A stretch of DNA of 64,000 nt. Origin: Sphingobacterium sp. (GTDB lineage Bacteria; Bacteroidota; Bacteroidia; Sphingobacteriales; Sphingobacteriaceae). Position 1 is the first letter of the stretch. Each line of letters opens with the position of its first letter. The DNA lies in assembly GCA_022712315.1 (NCBI GenBank), contig JALAGS010000151.1:34789-98788 (forward strand), given 5' to 3'. A program made the position numbers and the translations under genes. Positions 56,976 through 64,000 of the stretch are shown in pieces. Below the pieces are notes generated by a model, which saw only the letters and a list, made by a program, of their open reading frames with translations, was not told where the DNA came from and made no database searches.

Positions 56976-58214
56976 ATGAAAAGAGTTGTAGTTACCGGTA
57001 TGGGAACCATAAACCCATTGGGAGAAAACATTGATATATTCTGGAACAACATTTTGCGCGGTGAAAACCGCACAGCAATGATCAGCCGTTTTGATGCTTC
57101 CTTATTTCGAACACAGATTGCAAGTGAAATTAAGCACTTTCAACCCGAAAAATACTTAGATAGAAATGAGATCAAAAGGAGCGATCTTTTCACACAATAT
57201 GCTTTATACAGTGCAGCCCAGGCACTGGAAGATTCGGGACTTGTACCTGAAAACATGGATCCTTTTGCCATCGGTGTCATTTGGGGTGTTGGTCAGGGCG
57301 GAATGGAAACTTTCGAAAAAGAGGTAGAAGGCTACGTTACGGGAGATTACAAACCACGATTCAGCCCATTTTTCGTTCCCCGGCTTATCGTCAATATGGC
57401 TTCAGGAATGATATCGATGAAATATGGTTTAAAAGGAATCAATTACACAACAGTATCGGCCTGTGCAACATCCAATACTGCGTTTATGGACGCTTTCAAT
57501 TACATCCGGTTGGGAAAAGCGAAAGTCTTTATCAGCGGCGGCTCAGAGGCTCCCATTACGCCCGCTTCCGTCGGTGGCTTTTCGGCCATGAAAGCCATGT
57601 CGAGCCGGCATGATAGTCCACAGACTGCGAGCAGACCATTTGACCGCGATCGTGACGGTTTTGTCATGGGCGAAGGGGCCGGTGCGCTCATCCTGGAAGA
57701 GTACGAACATGCAAAGAACAGAGGCGCAAAAATTTATGCAGAACTTGTAGGAGCTTCAATGACTGCCGATGCCTACCATATGACTTCCCCCCATCCCGAG
57801 GGAGTGGCGGCAGCAAAGGCAATGTCGCTGGCTTTGGAAGAGGCTAAAATTAATACCAGCGAGCTCGACTATTTAAATCTTCACGCAACTTCAACGCCGG
57901 TTGGCGATATCGCTGAACTAAAAGCCATGCAACGTGCTTTTGGCAACTCCAGCAATCTTTGGGTCAGTTCTACCAAGTCAATGACAGGACACCTGCTTGG
58001 TGCTGCCGGAGCTATCGAGGCAATCATTGCCATAAAATCGATCAATAACAATGTTATCCCTGCAACGATCAACATCGAAAATATAGATCCGGAGATTCCC
58101 GAAGGAGTTAATATTGTGGTTAATCAGCCATTGGAAAAAACCGTAAATACAGCAATGAGCAATGCTTTTGGTTTCGGTGGGCACAATTCGAGTATCGTTT
58201 TCAAAAAAATATAA
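56976..58214 (+). CDS. FabF-like beta-ketoacyl-ACP synthase II
   Basis: 412 residues, normal FabF length. The thiolase-fold active site is complete: Cys163 (SACATSNTAF), His303 (NLHATSTPVGD), Lys334 and His339 (STKSMTGHLLGAAG), with the terminal NAFGFGGHNSS loop. It condenses malonyl-ACP with acyl-ACP. There is no ACP or other fatty-acid gene nearby; instead a TetR regulator precedes it. It is therefore probably an inducible second copy that adjusts membrane lipids, or a specialised ketosynthase, rather than the housekeeping gene (inference). A small RNA unit begins 18 bp after its stop. Confidence 0.92.
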   Translation: MKRVVVTGMGTINPLGENIDIFWNNILRGENRTAMISRFDASLFRTQIASEIKHFQPEKYLDRNEIKRSDLFTQYALYSAAQALEDSGLVPENMDPFAIGVIWGVGQGGMETFEKEVEGYVTGDYKPRFSPFFVPRLIVNMASGMISMKYGLKGINYTTVSACATSNTAFMDAFNYIRLGKAKVFISGGSEAPITPASVGGFSAMKAMSSRHDSPQTASRPFDRDRDGFVMGEGAGALILEEYEHAKNRGAKIYAELVGASMTADAYHMTSPHPEGVAAAKAMSLALEEAKINTSELDYLNLHATSTPVGDIAELKAMQRAFGNSSNLWVSSTKSMTGHLLGAAGAIEAIIAIKSINNNVIPATINIENIDPEIPEGVNIVVNQPLEKTVNTAMSNAFGFGGHNSSIVFKKI

Positions 58215-58232
58215 TTTTTTTTGAAATAATAC

Positions 58233-58263
58233 TTGACAGAGTGTAATAAACACACTATCTTTG
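58233..58263 (+). promoter_or_regulatory. Promoter of small RNA copy 2
   Basis: TTG at 58233-58235 (in CTTGACA), 20 bp, then TATCTTTG at 58256-58263: a full Bacteroidota promoter. Confidence 0.7.
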
Positions 58264-58336
58264 TACTATCATAATTTAGGTTTATAATTGGTTATTTAAG
58301 GTTTTCATTCTCCCCGTTTGAAAACCTTTTTTTTTG
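58263..58336 (+). ncRNA. Putative small RNA, copy 2
   Basis: A 74-nt block, 72 of 74 positions identical to 8941-9014. The differences are C to T at position 5 and G to T at position 35 of the block. It has a complete promoter upstream and the same 9-bp terminator stem (58298-58306 with 58320-58328), followed by nine Ts. The 13-nt C-rich loop is unchanged. The transcript would be about 70 nt (near 58267 to 58335). It follows the ketosynthase gene, but its own promoter suggests independent expression. Confidence 0.7.
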
Positions 58337-58689
58337 CTTCCTTATTCCAATTGATAGAAACCGGCGCAGCAATTCATTTGTCAATTTATCAGGATCCAAA
58401 GCAGTTCCGGCACCGACTAAATATCGTTTCTATTGATTCATTCCTATCCTATGGCCAATTGATCGTTCCAACGAGCTATTCAATTCGTTATTTCAATGGA
58501 TAGCATACGTCGGGAAAAAGTTGCATTTGATCTGATGTTTAGGCAGCGCGAATGAAACCTATTATTTCCTCAAAGTTAAACAAGACAAGTCGTTTATTTT
58601 AGCTAAAGTCGACCATTTTATACCGTTTTCAGAGACACATAAAGCCTGTTTAAAGCACTGTTATAGTACTAACCCCTAGTATGACTTTA

Positions 58690-58733
58690 GTACTATATCC
58701 GTACTATATCCGTGCTTTATCTGTGCTTTATCT
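58690..58733 (+). repeat. Four 11-bp tandem repeat units
   Basis: Two units of GTACTATATCC are followed directly by two units of GTGCTTTATCT. All four share the frame GTnCTwTATCy. The array lies in the non-coding gap after small RNA copy 2. Confidence 0.8.
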
Positions 58734-58991
58734 ATACTGGAGCTGTAAAGTTGCCTAAAAGAACAGCTTTAAGAAGGTCCAATCAGAAAATTAAAATTAA
58801 CATTTAGTTAACATAAATTCGCTTATTATACCGACCAACCTGCCGGCATATTTACACAGTCTGGAATAGGGTCTGGAAAGGGTATTATCTCGTATGCAGT
58901 GGATTCACAATTTATATCTCTCAAAGAAAGACTGTTAAACTGCCTTACACTTAGATTTAATACCAGTTTAAGATGAGATGGAGGAACGATT

Positions 58992-59027
58992 AAAAAAAAC
59001 AGCGAGACAACCGAAATTGCCTCGCTG
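58992..59027 (-). terminator. Terminator of the susC-susD_2 operon
   Basis: On the minus strand, CAGCGAG (59027-59021) pairs with CTCGCTG (59006-59000), with an inner CAA/TTG pairing. A run of eight Ts follows. It lies 21 bp after the susD stop. Confidence 0.85.
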
Positions 59028-59048
59028 CGTAAAAATAAACATATGAAA

Positions 59049-60530
59049 CTAAAATTTTCCAGTACGTTTGTCCCACCACATCTGTTCTCCCCAGACAAAA
59101 TCTTTTACCTTAGTAGCTGCCGCTTCCACGTTGAGTTTGTTATTTTGATATTCGCTATTAGGATAAGGAGCTCGCCATGGCTGATCATTATGCGCTGAAC
59201 CATATACCGAATTCAACGAAGGGTAATTTGTTGTCGGCACACCTGTTCTCCGATACAAACTCCAAGCCTCATAATTTTCTTTAAAAAGTGCCACCCATTG
59301 ATCCCACCAAATACGTTCTTTCGTGTTGTTCCATTTTCCAGCACCGGCTAGGTATGTATCTATACCTGTCTGAGAAACGCCATTTTCTTTCATAGAGAGA
59401 TTTACCGCTTTTTCATAAGCATCTTTTGCTGTGATCCCCACATTATAACCTAACATTGCTGCCTCAGCCAAGTTATAATAAGTTTCACAAGATTTATAGA
59501 ACGGAATAAATCCAGCGGGATCACCCATATATTTCTCTCCAATCCATGAAACAGACCTCAATACAGCTGGCCCAGATTTAGCCCCATTTGGATATCCTTT
59601 ATAAGTATCTGCATCTGTCTTCTGAGCAATAGCAGCTATCCGCGGATCATTTGTGGCAACCATGTGGTCTATAAAAATATCTGACAATGCCCAGTTATCA
59701 ATTCGCTTTCCATAGATACCAGAGTTATACCATGGCTCAAAATACGGTAGTGCGCCAGGAAAATCAACGTAACAATTTTCATCGTTATTCACGATTAAAG
59801 GATATTTAGTCGGATTCCCTGCAATTTCTTCTACTGTAGATTTAGCTAGACTGGAAGAAACCCCAGAGATACGGATTGCCATTCTCAATCGCAATGAATT
59901 ACAGAATTTTTTCCACATCTCCATATCCCCACCGTAGATAACATCAAAATTACCAACGTCATCGGAACCTACTCCTGCAGCCATTTCATCAGCAATTTTC
60001 TTTAATTCAGCCATCACTGCAGGATAAATATCTTCTTGTTTATCGTATTTAGCCAACAAAATACTACCCTCAGCAGGAAGCCCCTTAAGCGCTTCTGAAT
60101 AGGGTACATCTCTCCAGCCTTCCGTTAGCAAAAACCACATATAATTCTGCCAAATACGTCCGATTGTTCTTACATTTTTAAAAGCTTCTGCCTTATCTTC
60201 GGTTTTGGCCAGCAAATCTTTGATCTGCGTATTGTTATAATAACAATTATACCAACGATTCCCATAGGTGTTATTCGTTGGAATCAAGCCGGACATATAA
60301 TCCATATATTGAATTTTCACAATATAGCCCGCAAACGTTCCATAACCATCCACATCCCCTCCAAAGGATTCCGCACTATTTCTTAATACATTGGTCAACA
60401 TATTTCCGGGAGGTACATTTGGCAATGCGTCTGGATCAACATTGATCTCATCAAAACTCTTGGTACACCCCGAAAAAAACATCATTGATGCTAAGGCAGG
60501 TATACTTAATTTTATAAATAAACTTTTCAT
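59049..60530 (-). CDS. SusD-like_2 (PF12771-type) outer-membrane lipoprotein
   Basis: 493 residues with lipobox MFFSGC (Cys22). The divergent SusD-like_2 group is indicated by SFDEINVDPDALPNVPPGNML, QNYMWFLLTEGWRDVPYSEAL, the block GDMEMWKKFCNSLRLRMAIRIS and the C-terminal WDQWVALFKENYEAWSLYRRTG. Unlike classical SusD, this group is often paired with receptors whose substrate is unknown and not always a glycan. It is encoded 50 bp after its SusC partner. No enzyme gene follows; a terminator closes the unit. Confidence 0.93.
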   Translation of the reverse strand: MKSLFIKLSIPALASMMFFSGCTKSFDEINVDPDALPNVPPGNMLTNVLRNSAESFGGDVDGYGTFAGYIVKIQYMDYMSGLIPTNNTYGNRWYNCYYNNTQIKDLLAKTEDKAEAFKNVRTIGRIWQNYMWFLLTEGWRDVPYSEALKGLPAEGSILLAKYDKQEDIYPAVMAELKKIADEMAAGVGSDDVGNFDVIYGGDMEMWKKFCNSLRLRMAIRISGVSSSLAKSTVEEIAGNPTKYPLIVNNDENCYVDFPGALPYFEPWYNSGIYGKRIDNWALSDIFIDHMVATNDPRIAAIAQKTDADTYKGYPNGAKSGPAVLRSVSWIGEKYMGDPAGFIPFYKSCETYYNLAEAAMLGYNVGITAKDAYEKAVNLSMKENGVSQTGIDTYLAGAGKWNNTKERIWWDQWVALFKENYEAWSLYRRTGVPTTNYPSLNSVYGSAHNDQPWRAPYPNSEYQNNKLNVEAAATKVKDFVWGEQMWWDKRTGKF

Positions 60531-60580
60531 AGTTTCTATCTTATCCAGAGTAATTCTATACGAGTTACTTTTTAATTACA

Positions 60581-63500
60581 CTAAAATGAAAATCCTAATT
60601 TAAATCCAATACTTCTTGAAGAAGGCACTGTAGCCTGTTCAAAACCAACACCGCGGCTATCGCTTGACACGCCACTTGTTTCAGGATCTAAACGCATTGT
60701 ATTTGATTTTTGAACCCATAACAATGCCAGATTCGATCCAATCAATGAGACATTTGCGCGTTTGATCCCTTTAATCTTACTGTAAAGATGTGAAGGAATA
60801 GTATAGGTCAAATATGCTTCGCGCAATTTGAGGAAAGACCCATCAAACACGTAGCTTTCTGCAATACCTCCTGATTCGAACCAATCTTGTGCATTGGTTT
60901 CAATTGTATTGGCAATCCATCCTCCTTTACCATCAGACATTGCAAAGCGCTCATTGCTCATCACATCTTTTCCAGCCACGATTGCTCGCTCACGTACGCC
61001 ATTGGCGGCAGTGATTTCAGCAACCCCTGTGGTATAAGCATGGCTCATTGTTTGGGACCAAATATCTCCCCCCTTTCTAAAGTCAAGCATAAAACCAAAG
61101 CTGAAATCTTTATACCTAAAATCATTACGCATACTTGCAAGATAGTCTGGCGTAACATTTCCAATAATCTGATTTGGCTTAGACATAACCAAACCGCTTT
61201 CATTGACTTTGATAGCACCTTTCATAGTTCCATCTTCCACACGGTCATATCCAGTACTTCTCAACGCGCCCCAAGCTTCTCCAACAGTTGCTGTATTTGC
61301 GATACCCCAAGTCCATCCTAATTGATAGGTTGTCAAATTCAATTGCGGATATAATTCCAAAATTTTATTGCGATCTCTTGAATAGTTTATCGTTGTTGTC
61401 CAATTCAAGCCATTTTCATTTTTTAAGATATCCCCTCTCAACTGCAGTTCGACCCCCTTACTTTCGATGTTACCAGCATTTAATACCATACTACTAAACC
61501 CGACCACATTGGAAGTTGTTACAGGAAGGATTTGCTTCTTCGCATTCTTATGGTAATAAGTGAAATCAGCATGAATACGGTCATTTAAAAATCCGATCTC
61601 AGTACCAGTTTCCCAAGAATAAATTGCTTCAGGCTCCAAATTATTAATTGCATAAGTCATACTTTTATACATCTGCGCAATACCGTTAAAAGCATTTGCT
61701 TGCGCATAGTAGTAATTCCCATTTCTATACGGAGTTGTTGCATTTCCAACTTTAGCGACATTCAATCTAAGTTTCCAGAACGACAACGCGCTTCCCTTTA
61801 AATTAGAAAAGGACGTTGTTGGAATCCAACTTAAACTTGCTGAAGGATAGAAAAACGATTTTGTAATTGTTGAAGACCAATCATTACGCGCCGTCGCATC
61901 AAGATAAAGCTGGTCTTTCCATCCAATCGAAGCCTGACTATAAACAGAATTGGAACGATTATGTGCATGGTCCATATTTGTTACCGCATCCCCTATTTTG
62001 TTGGTAATCGTATATACACCTAAAACATTTAATCCACTGGCTCCTAAACTATTTGATTCATACTGATTATCTCGGTAATTGGCACCTACTATCGCTAATA
62101 TATTGAAATCACCAAATTGTTTATTAAAATTGGCCAAGAAGTCCGCATTGAACTCTGAATTACTGCTTTTAATTTCATTGAAACTTCCTAATGGATGATC
62201 AAAGTTGTAATAGTTGCGTTCAAAGATATCTGTATGATAATAATCCAAACCTACTCTACCTTCAAATTTCAAAAATTCATACGGTTGATAATACAAAGAT
62301 GATTTTCCAAAAATCCGATTGGTCTTCAATGAATTCAAAGAATTATGCATGGTATAAAAAGGATTCATATGATAATTAGAATTCCAATTATAATAGGTAT
62401 AATTTCCTTGAGCATCCCTTTCATTCCAATTTTTCTTCAGATCTTGCATATCCACCTGACGACCAAACCAAATCAAACCATTCATCGGGTTTGCGCCATC
62501 ATATCCCTGTGTAATCAAATTACCACTTTCTGTTCTGGTAAAATTGGACATGATATCATAAGAAAATTTTTCATTGATCTTGTACTCATTATTCAATTGA
62601 GCTGAATACTTTTTTTGATCAGTTTTCGGTACTGTTCCTTTTTGATCACGAAAAGATAATGAAGCACGAGTAGAGGATCTTTCATTTTTCGCTAACAATG
62701 AAAGATTATGATTTTGAGAGTAACCTGTTTGGAAAAACTCCCTCACATTATTGGGATGTGATATCCATGGTGTTGCTTGCCGAACGCCATTAACCACAGG
62801 GCTGTTAAATTGAGGTAATTGCAATCCTATGTCTAAGCGAGGTCCCCATGATTCATCAAACCCATCATTAACACCTCCCCCAGCTCCATCTTTATAACTA
62901 AAAGATTTTTGCTGTGCATATTGCTGATAAGTTAAGCCGCTTCCTAACGAATTATAATGATATTCGTCGCCCCGGGTTCCTTGGCCATAGAGATTCTGGT
63001 ATTTTGGAATAGTGGACGCTCGATCTATTGAAAAATTCCCATCATACGACAAAAGAACACCATCTTTGGCTCTTTTTCCAGACTTTGTCGTAATTAAAAT
63101 AACACCTTTACCAGCTCGCATACCATACAGGGCTGCTGAACCTCCTTTCAAGGTAACAACACTTTCGATATCTTCTGGATTAATATCATTTAAACCGGAG
63201 CCATAATCTACGCCAGAATAGGTATTGTCACCTGAACGAACGGCATTATTGGAAATCGGTACACCATCAACAACAATTAAGGGCTGTTGATCTGAGAGAA
63301 GTGAGGAATTACCACGAATCGATATCCTCGCGGAGGCCCCCACAGCACCACCAAATTGATTAACCTGTACCCCTGCAACTTTTCCGGAAAGTGCACCTGT
63401 TAAGCTCAATTGACCAGCATCCGTTAGTTCCTTAGCTTTTACCTCTTGAACCGCTGACCCTAGGGATTTTTTGTCTCTTGTGATTCCCATTGCCGTTACA

Positions 63501-63808
63501 ACAACTTCGTCCAAATTTGTCTCATCCGATAAAAGTGTGACCTGAAGTGAAGTTTGATTGGTCAAATTTACTACTTTACGGTCATAACCAATTGCCGACA
63601 CACTTAATGTCCCCGCCTGCTTATAGTTAATCGTAAATTCACCATTTTGTCCACTCTGGGTTGCTGTTCCATCTCTAAGCGTGATTGTAACTCCGGGGAT
63701 AGGTTTCCCGTCTTGGTCGACCACCTTCCCCTTCAAAACTGTTTGTGCGTATACTGCCGAGCTTACCAAGACGGTAGCGGCTAGCATAGCAATACTTTTT
63801 CTATTCAT
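60581..63808 (-). CDS. SusC/RagA-like TonB-dependent receptor (partner of SusD-like_2)
   Basis: 1075 residues, full length: signal peptide (MNRKSIAMLAATVLVSSAVYAQ), carboxypeptidase-like domain (about 23-95), the plug box DEVVVTAMGITRDKKSLGSAVQ in place of the more usual VVGYGTQKK, then VTLKGGSAALYGMRAGKGVILI, and a barrel ending GFKLGFSF. The MGITRDKKSLG variant is typical of receptors paired with SusD-like_2 lipoproteins, matching the next gene. The imported compound is unknown. No sigma/anti-sigma pair lies in the 192 bp upstream that remain in the window. Confidence 0.95.
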   Translation of the reverse strand: MNRKSIAMLAATVLVSSAVYAQTVLKGKVVDQDGKPIPGVTITLRDGTATQSGQNGEFTINYKQAGTLSVSAIGYDRKVVNLTNQTSLQVTLLSDETNLDEVVVTAMGITRDKKSLGSAVQEVKAKELTDAGQLSLTGALSGKVAGVQVNQFGGAVGASARISIRGNSSLLSDQQPLIVVDGVPISNNAVRSGDNTYSGVDYGSGLNDINPEDIESVVTLKGGSAALYGMRAGKGVILITTKSGKRAKDGVLLSYDGNFSIDRASTIPKYQNLYGQGTRGDEYHYNSLGSGLTYQQYAQQKSFSYKDGAGGGVNDGFDESWGPRLDIGLQLPQFNSPVVNGVRQATPWISHPNNVREFFQTGYSQNHNLSLLAKNERSSTRASLSFRDQKGTVPKTDQKKYSAQLNNEYKINEKFSYDIMSNFTRTESGNLITQGYDGANPMNGLIWFGRQVDMQDLKKNWNERDAQGNYTYYNWNSNYHMNPFYTMHNSLNSLKTNRIFGKSSLYYQPYEFLKFEGRVGLDYYHTDIFERNYYNFDHPLGSFNEIKSSNSEFNADFLANFNKQFGDFNILAIVGANYRDNQYESNSLGASGLNVLGVYTITNKIGDAVTNMDHAHNRSNSVYSQASIGWKDQLYLDATARNDWSSTITKSFFYPSASLSWIPTTSFSNLKGSALSFWKLRLNVAKVGNATTPYRNGNYYYAQANAFNGIAQMYKSMTYAINNLEPEAIYSWETGTEIGFLNDRIHADFTYYHKNAKKQILPVTTSNVVGFSSMVLNAGNIESKGVELQLRGDILKNENGLNWTTTINYSRDRNKILELYPQLNLTTYQLGWTWGIANTATVGEAWGALRSTGYDRVEDGTMKGAIKVNESGLVMSKPNQIIGNVTPDYLASMRNDFRYKDFSFGFMLDFRKGGDIWSQTMSHAYTTGVAEITAANGVRERAIVAGKDVMSNERFAMSDGKGGWIANTIETNAQDWFESGGIAESYVFDGSFLKLREAYLTYTIPSHLYSKIKGIKRANVSLIGSNLALLWVQKSNTMRLDPETSGVSSDSRGVGFEQATVPSSRSIGFKLGFSF

Positions 63809-64000
63809 AAGTTTAGTTTCAGATGTATTAGTTTATAGTGCTTTTTATAACAACTAAGTTATAAGTACAAGGCTTTCATTGTTAACCGAATTTTGACCAG
63901 TATTGCCCAATTATTAACCCGAAGTGTTAAATAAATAAAAAATAACAACCCAATCACTCCAAACAGAGAACCTACATAACATAAATTCACTTCCCTACTC
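63809..64000. other. Region upstream of susC at the window edge
   Basis: 192 bp, AT-rich, without a gene or a convincing TAnnTTTG promoter on the minus strand. Confidence 0.4.

Larger units (their letters stand above)
58337..59048. other. 712-bp convergent gap with possible gene remnants
   Basis: No intact gene is seen. The + frame 58551-58679 is open without a start codon (ETYYFLKVKQDKSFILAKVD), and its look recalls a LytTR-type domain, weakly. On the minus strand a frame ending at 58826 contains a proline-rich peptide (IIPFPDPIPDCVNMPAGWSV) with no ATG. These may be decayed fragments or chance. The 11-bp tandem repeats and the susD terminator also lie here. Confidence 0.35.

Noticed and set aside
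58318..58503. 61-codon open frame after small RNA copy 2
   Set aside because: It begins with a TTG inside the RNA terminator stem, has no ribosome site and no family resemblance.
58690..58733. CRISPR-like array
   Set aside because: Units are only 11 bp and directly adjacent without spacers; no cas genes are present.
60887..61321. 144-codon open frame on the + strand
   Set aside because: Antisense to the susC barrel region. Composition is that of a reverse-frame shadow.

Overview
The window reads as a chromosomal segment of a Bacteroidota bacterium, most likely Sphingobacteriaceae (Sphingobacterium/Pedobacter-like; placement is inference from gene families). Supporting signs are five SusC-type TonB-dependent receptors (one cut by the window edge) and four SusD-type lipoproteins, a hybrid two-component sensor-regulator, a Reg_prop/Y_Y_Y regulator, a DUF2480 protein, and several promoters with the phylum's TTG/TTTG-N20-TAnnTTTG layout. 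No tRNA, rRNA, transposase, phage gene or CRISPR array was seen.

Layout. 1-1154 (-): 5' part of a SusC-like receptor. 1531-6379 (+): a tight four-gene operon, divergent from that receptor: secreted sugar dehydrogenase/cytochrome c lipoprotein, Nramp-fold transporter with a degenerate metal site, SDR-like protein, DapA-family aldolase. It ends in a strong terminator. 6538-8827 (+): AraC regulator and Bcr/CflA-type MFS exporter. 8941-9014: first copy of a putative small RNA. 9088-28533 (-): a large polysaccharide utilization locus (PUL), read susC-susD-GH29-GH2-GH95-alginate-lyase-fold PL-GH88/beta-helix fusion-HTCS, fitted to a fucosylated, galactose- and uronate-containing glycan. 28860-40473 (+): a second PUL, regulator-susC-susD-GH144-GH3, fitted to beta-1,2-glucan. 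40555-46703 (-): a small PUL, susC-susD-sulfatase. 47142-48128 (-): diheme cytochrome c. 48355-50775 (+): cydAB. 50790-53393 (-): TPR histidine kinase and LuxR-type response regulator. 53744-55429 (-): sodA-DUF2480-FMN reductase operon, divergent from a cysteine-rich (probably Fe-S) repressor at 55607. 56321-58214 (+): TetR regulator and FabF-like ketosynthase. 58263-58336: second small RNA copy, followed by 11-bp tandem repeats. 59049-63808 (-): susC plus a SusD-like_2 lipoprotein with no enzyme in view.

How the parts work together. Each PUL pairs an outer-membrane import pump (SusC/SusD) with exported hydrolases, lyases or a sulfatase, and two carry their own membrane sensor-regulator. The 1531-6379 operon looks like a periplasmic-oxidation, uptake, dehydration/aldol-cleavage route for an unusual sugar. 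It and the divergent receptor share two copies of a perfect TTGTATACAA palindrome. The 47-58 kb part is respiratory and oxidative-stress housekeeping, with two promoter/operator arrangements readable from sequence (SOD/Fe-S repressor and TetR/ketosynthase).

Most notable are the two nearly identical promoter-plus-terminator units of 74 nt (72/74 identical) lying 49 kb apart in unrelated intergenic regions, the Nramp-like operon, and the SOD-DUF2480 operon with its palindromic operator.
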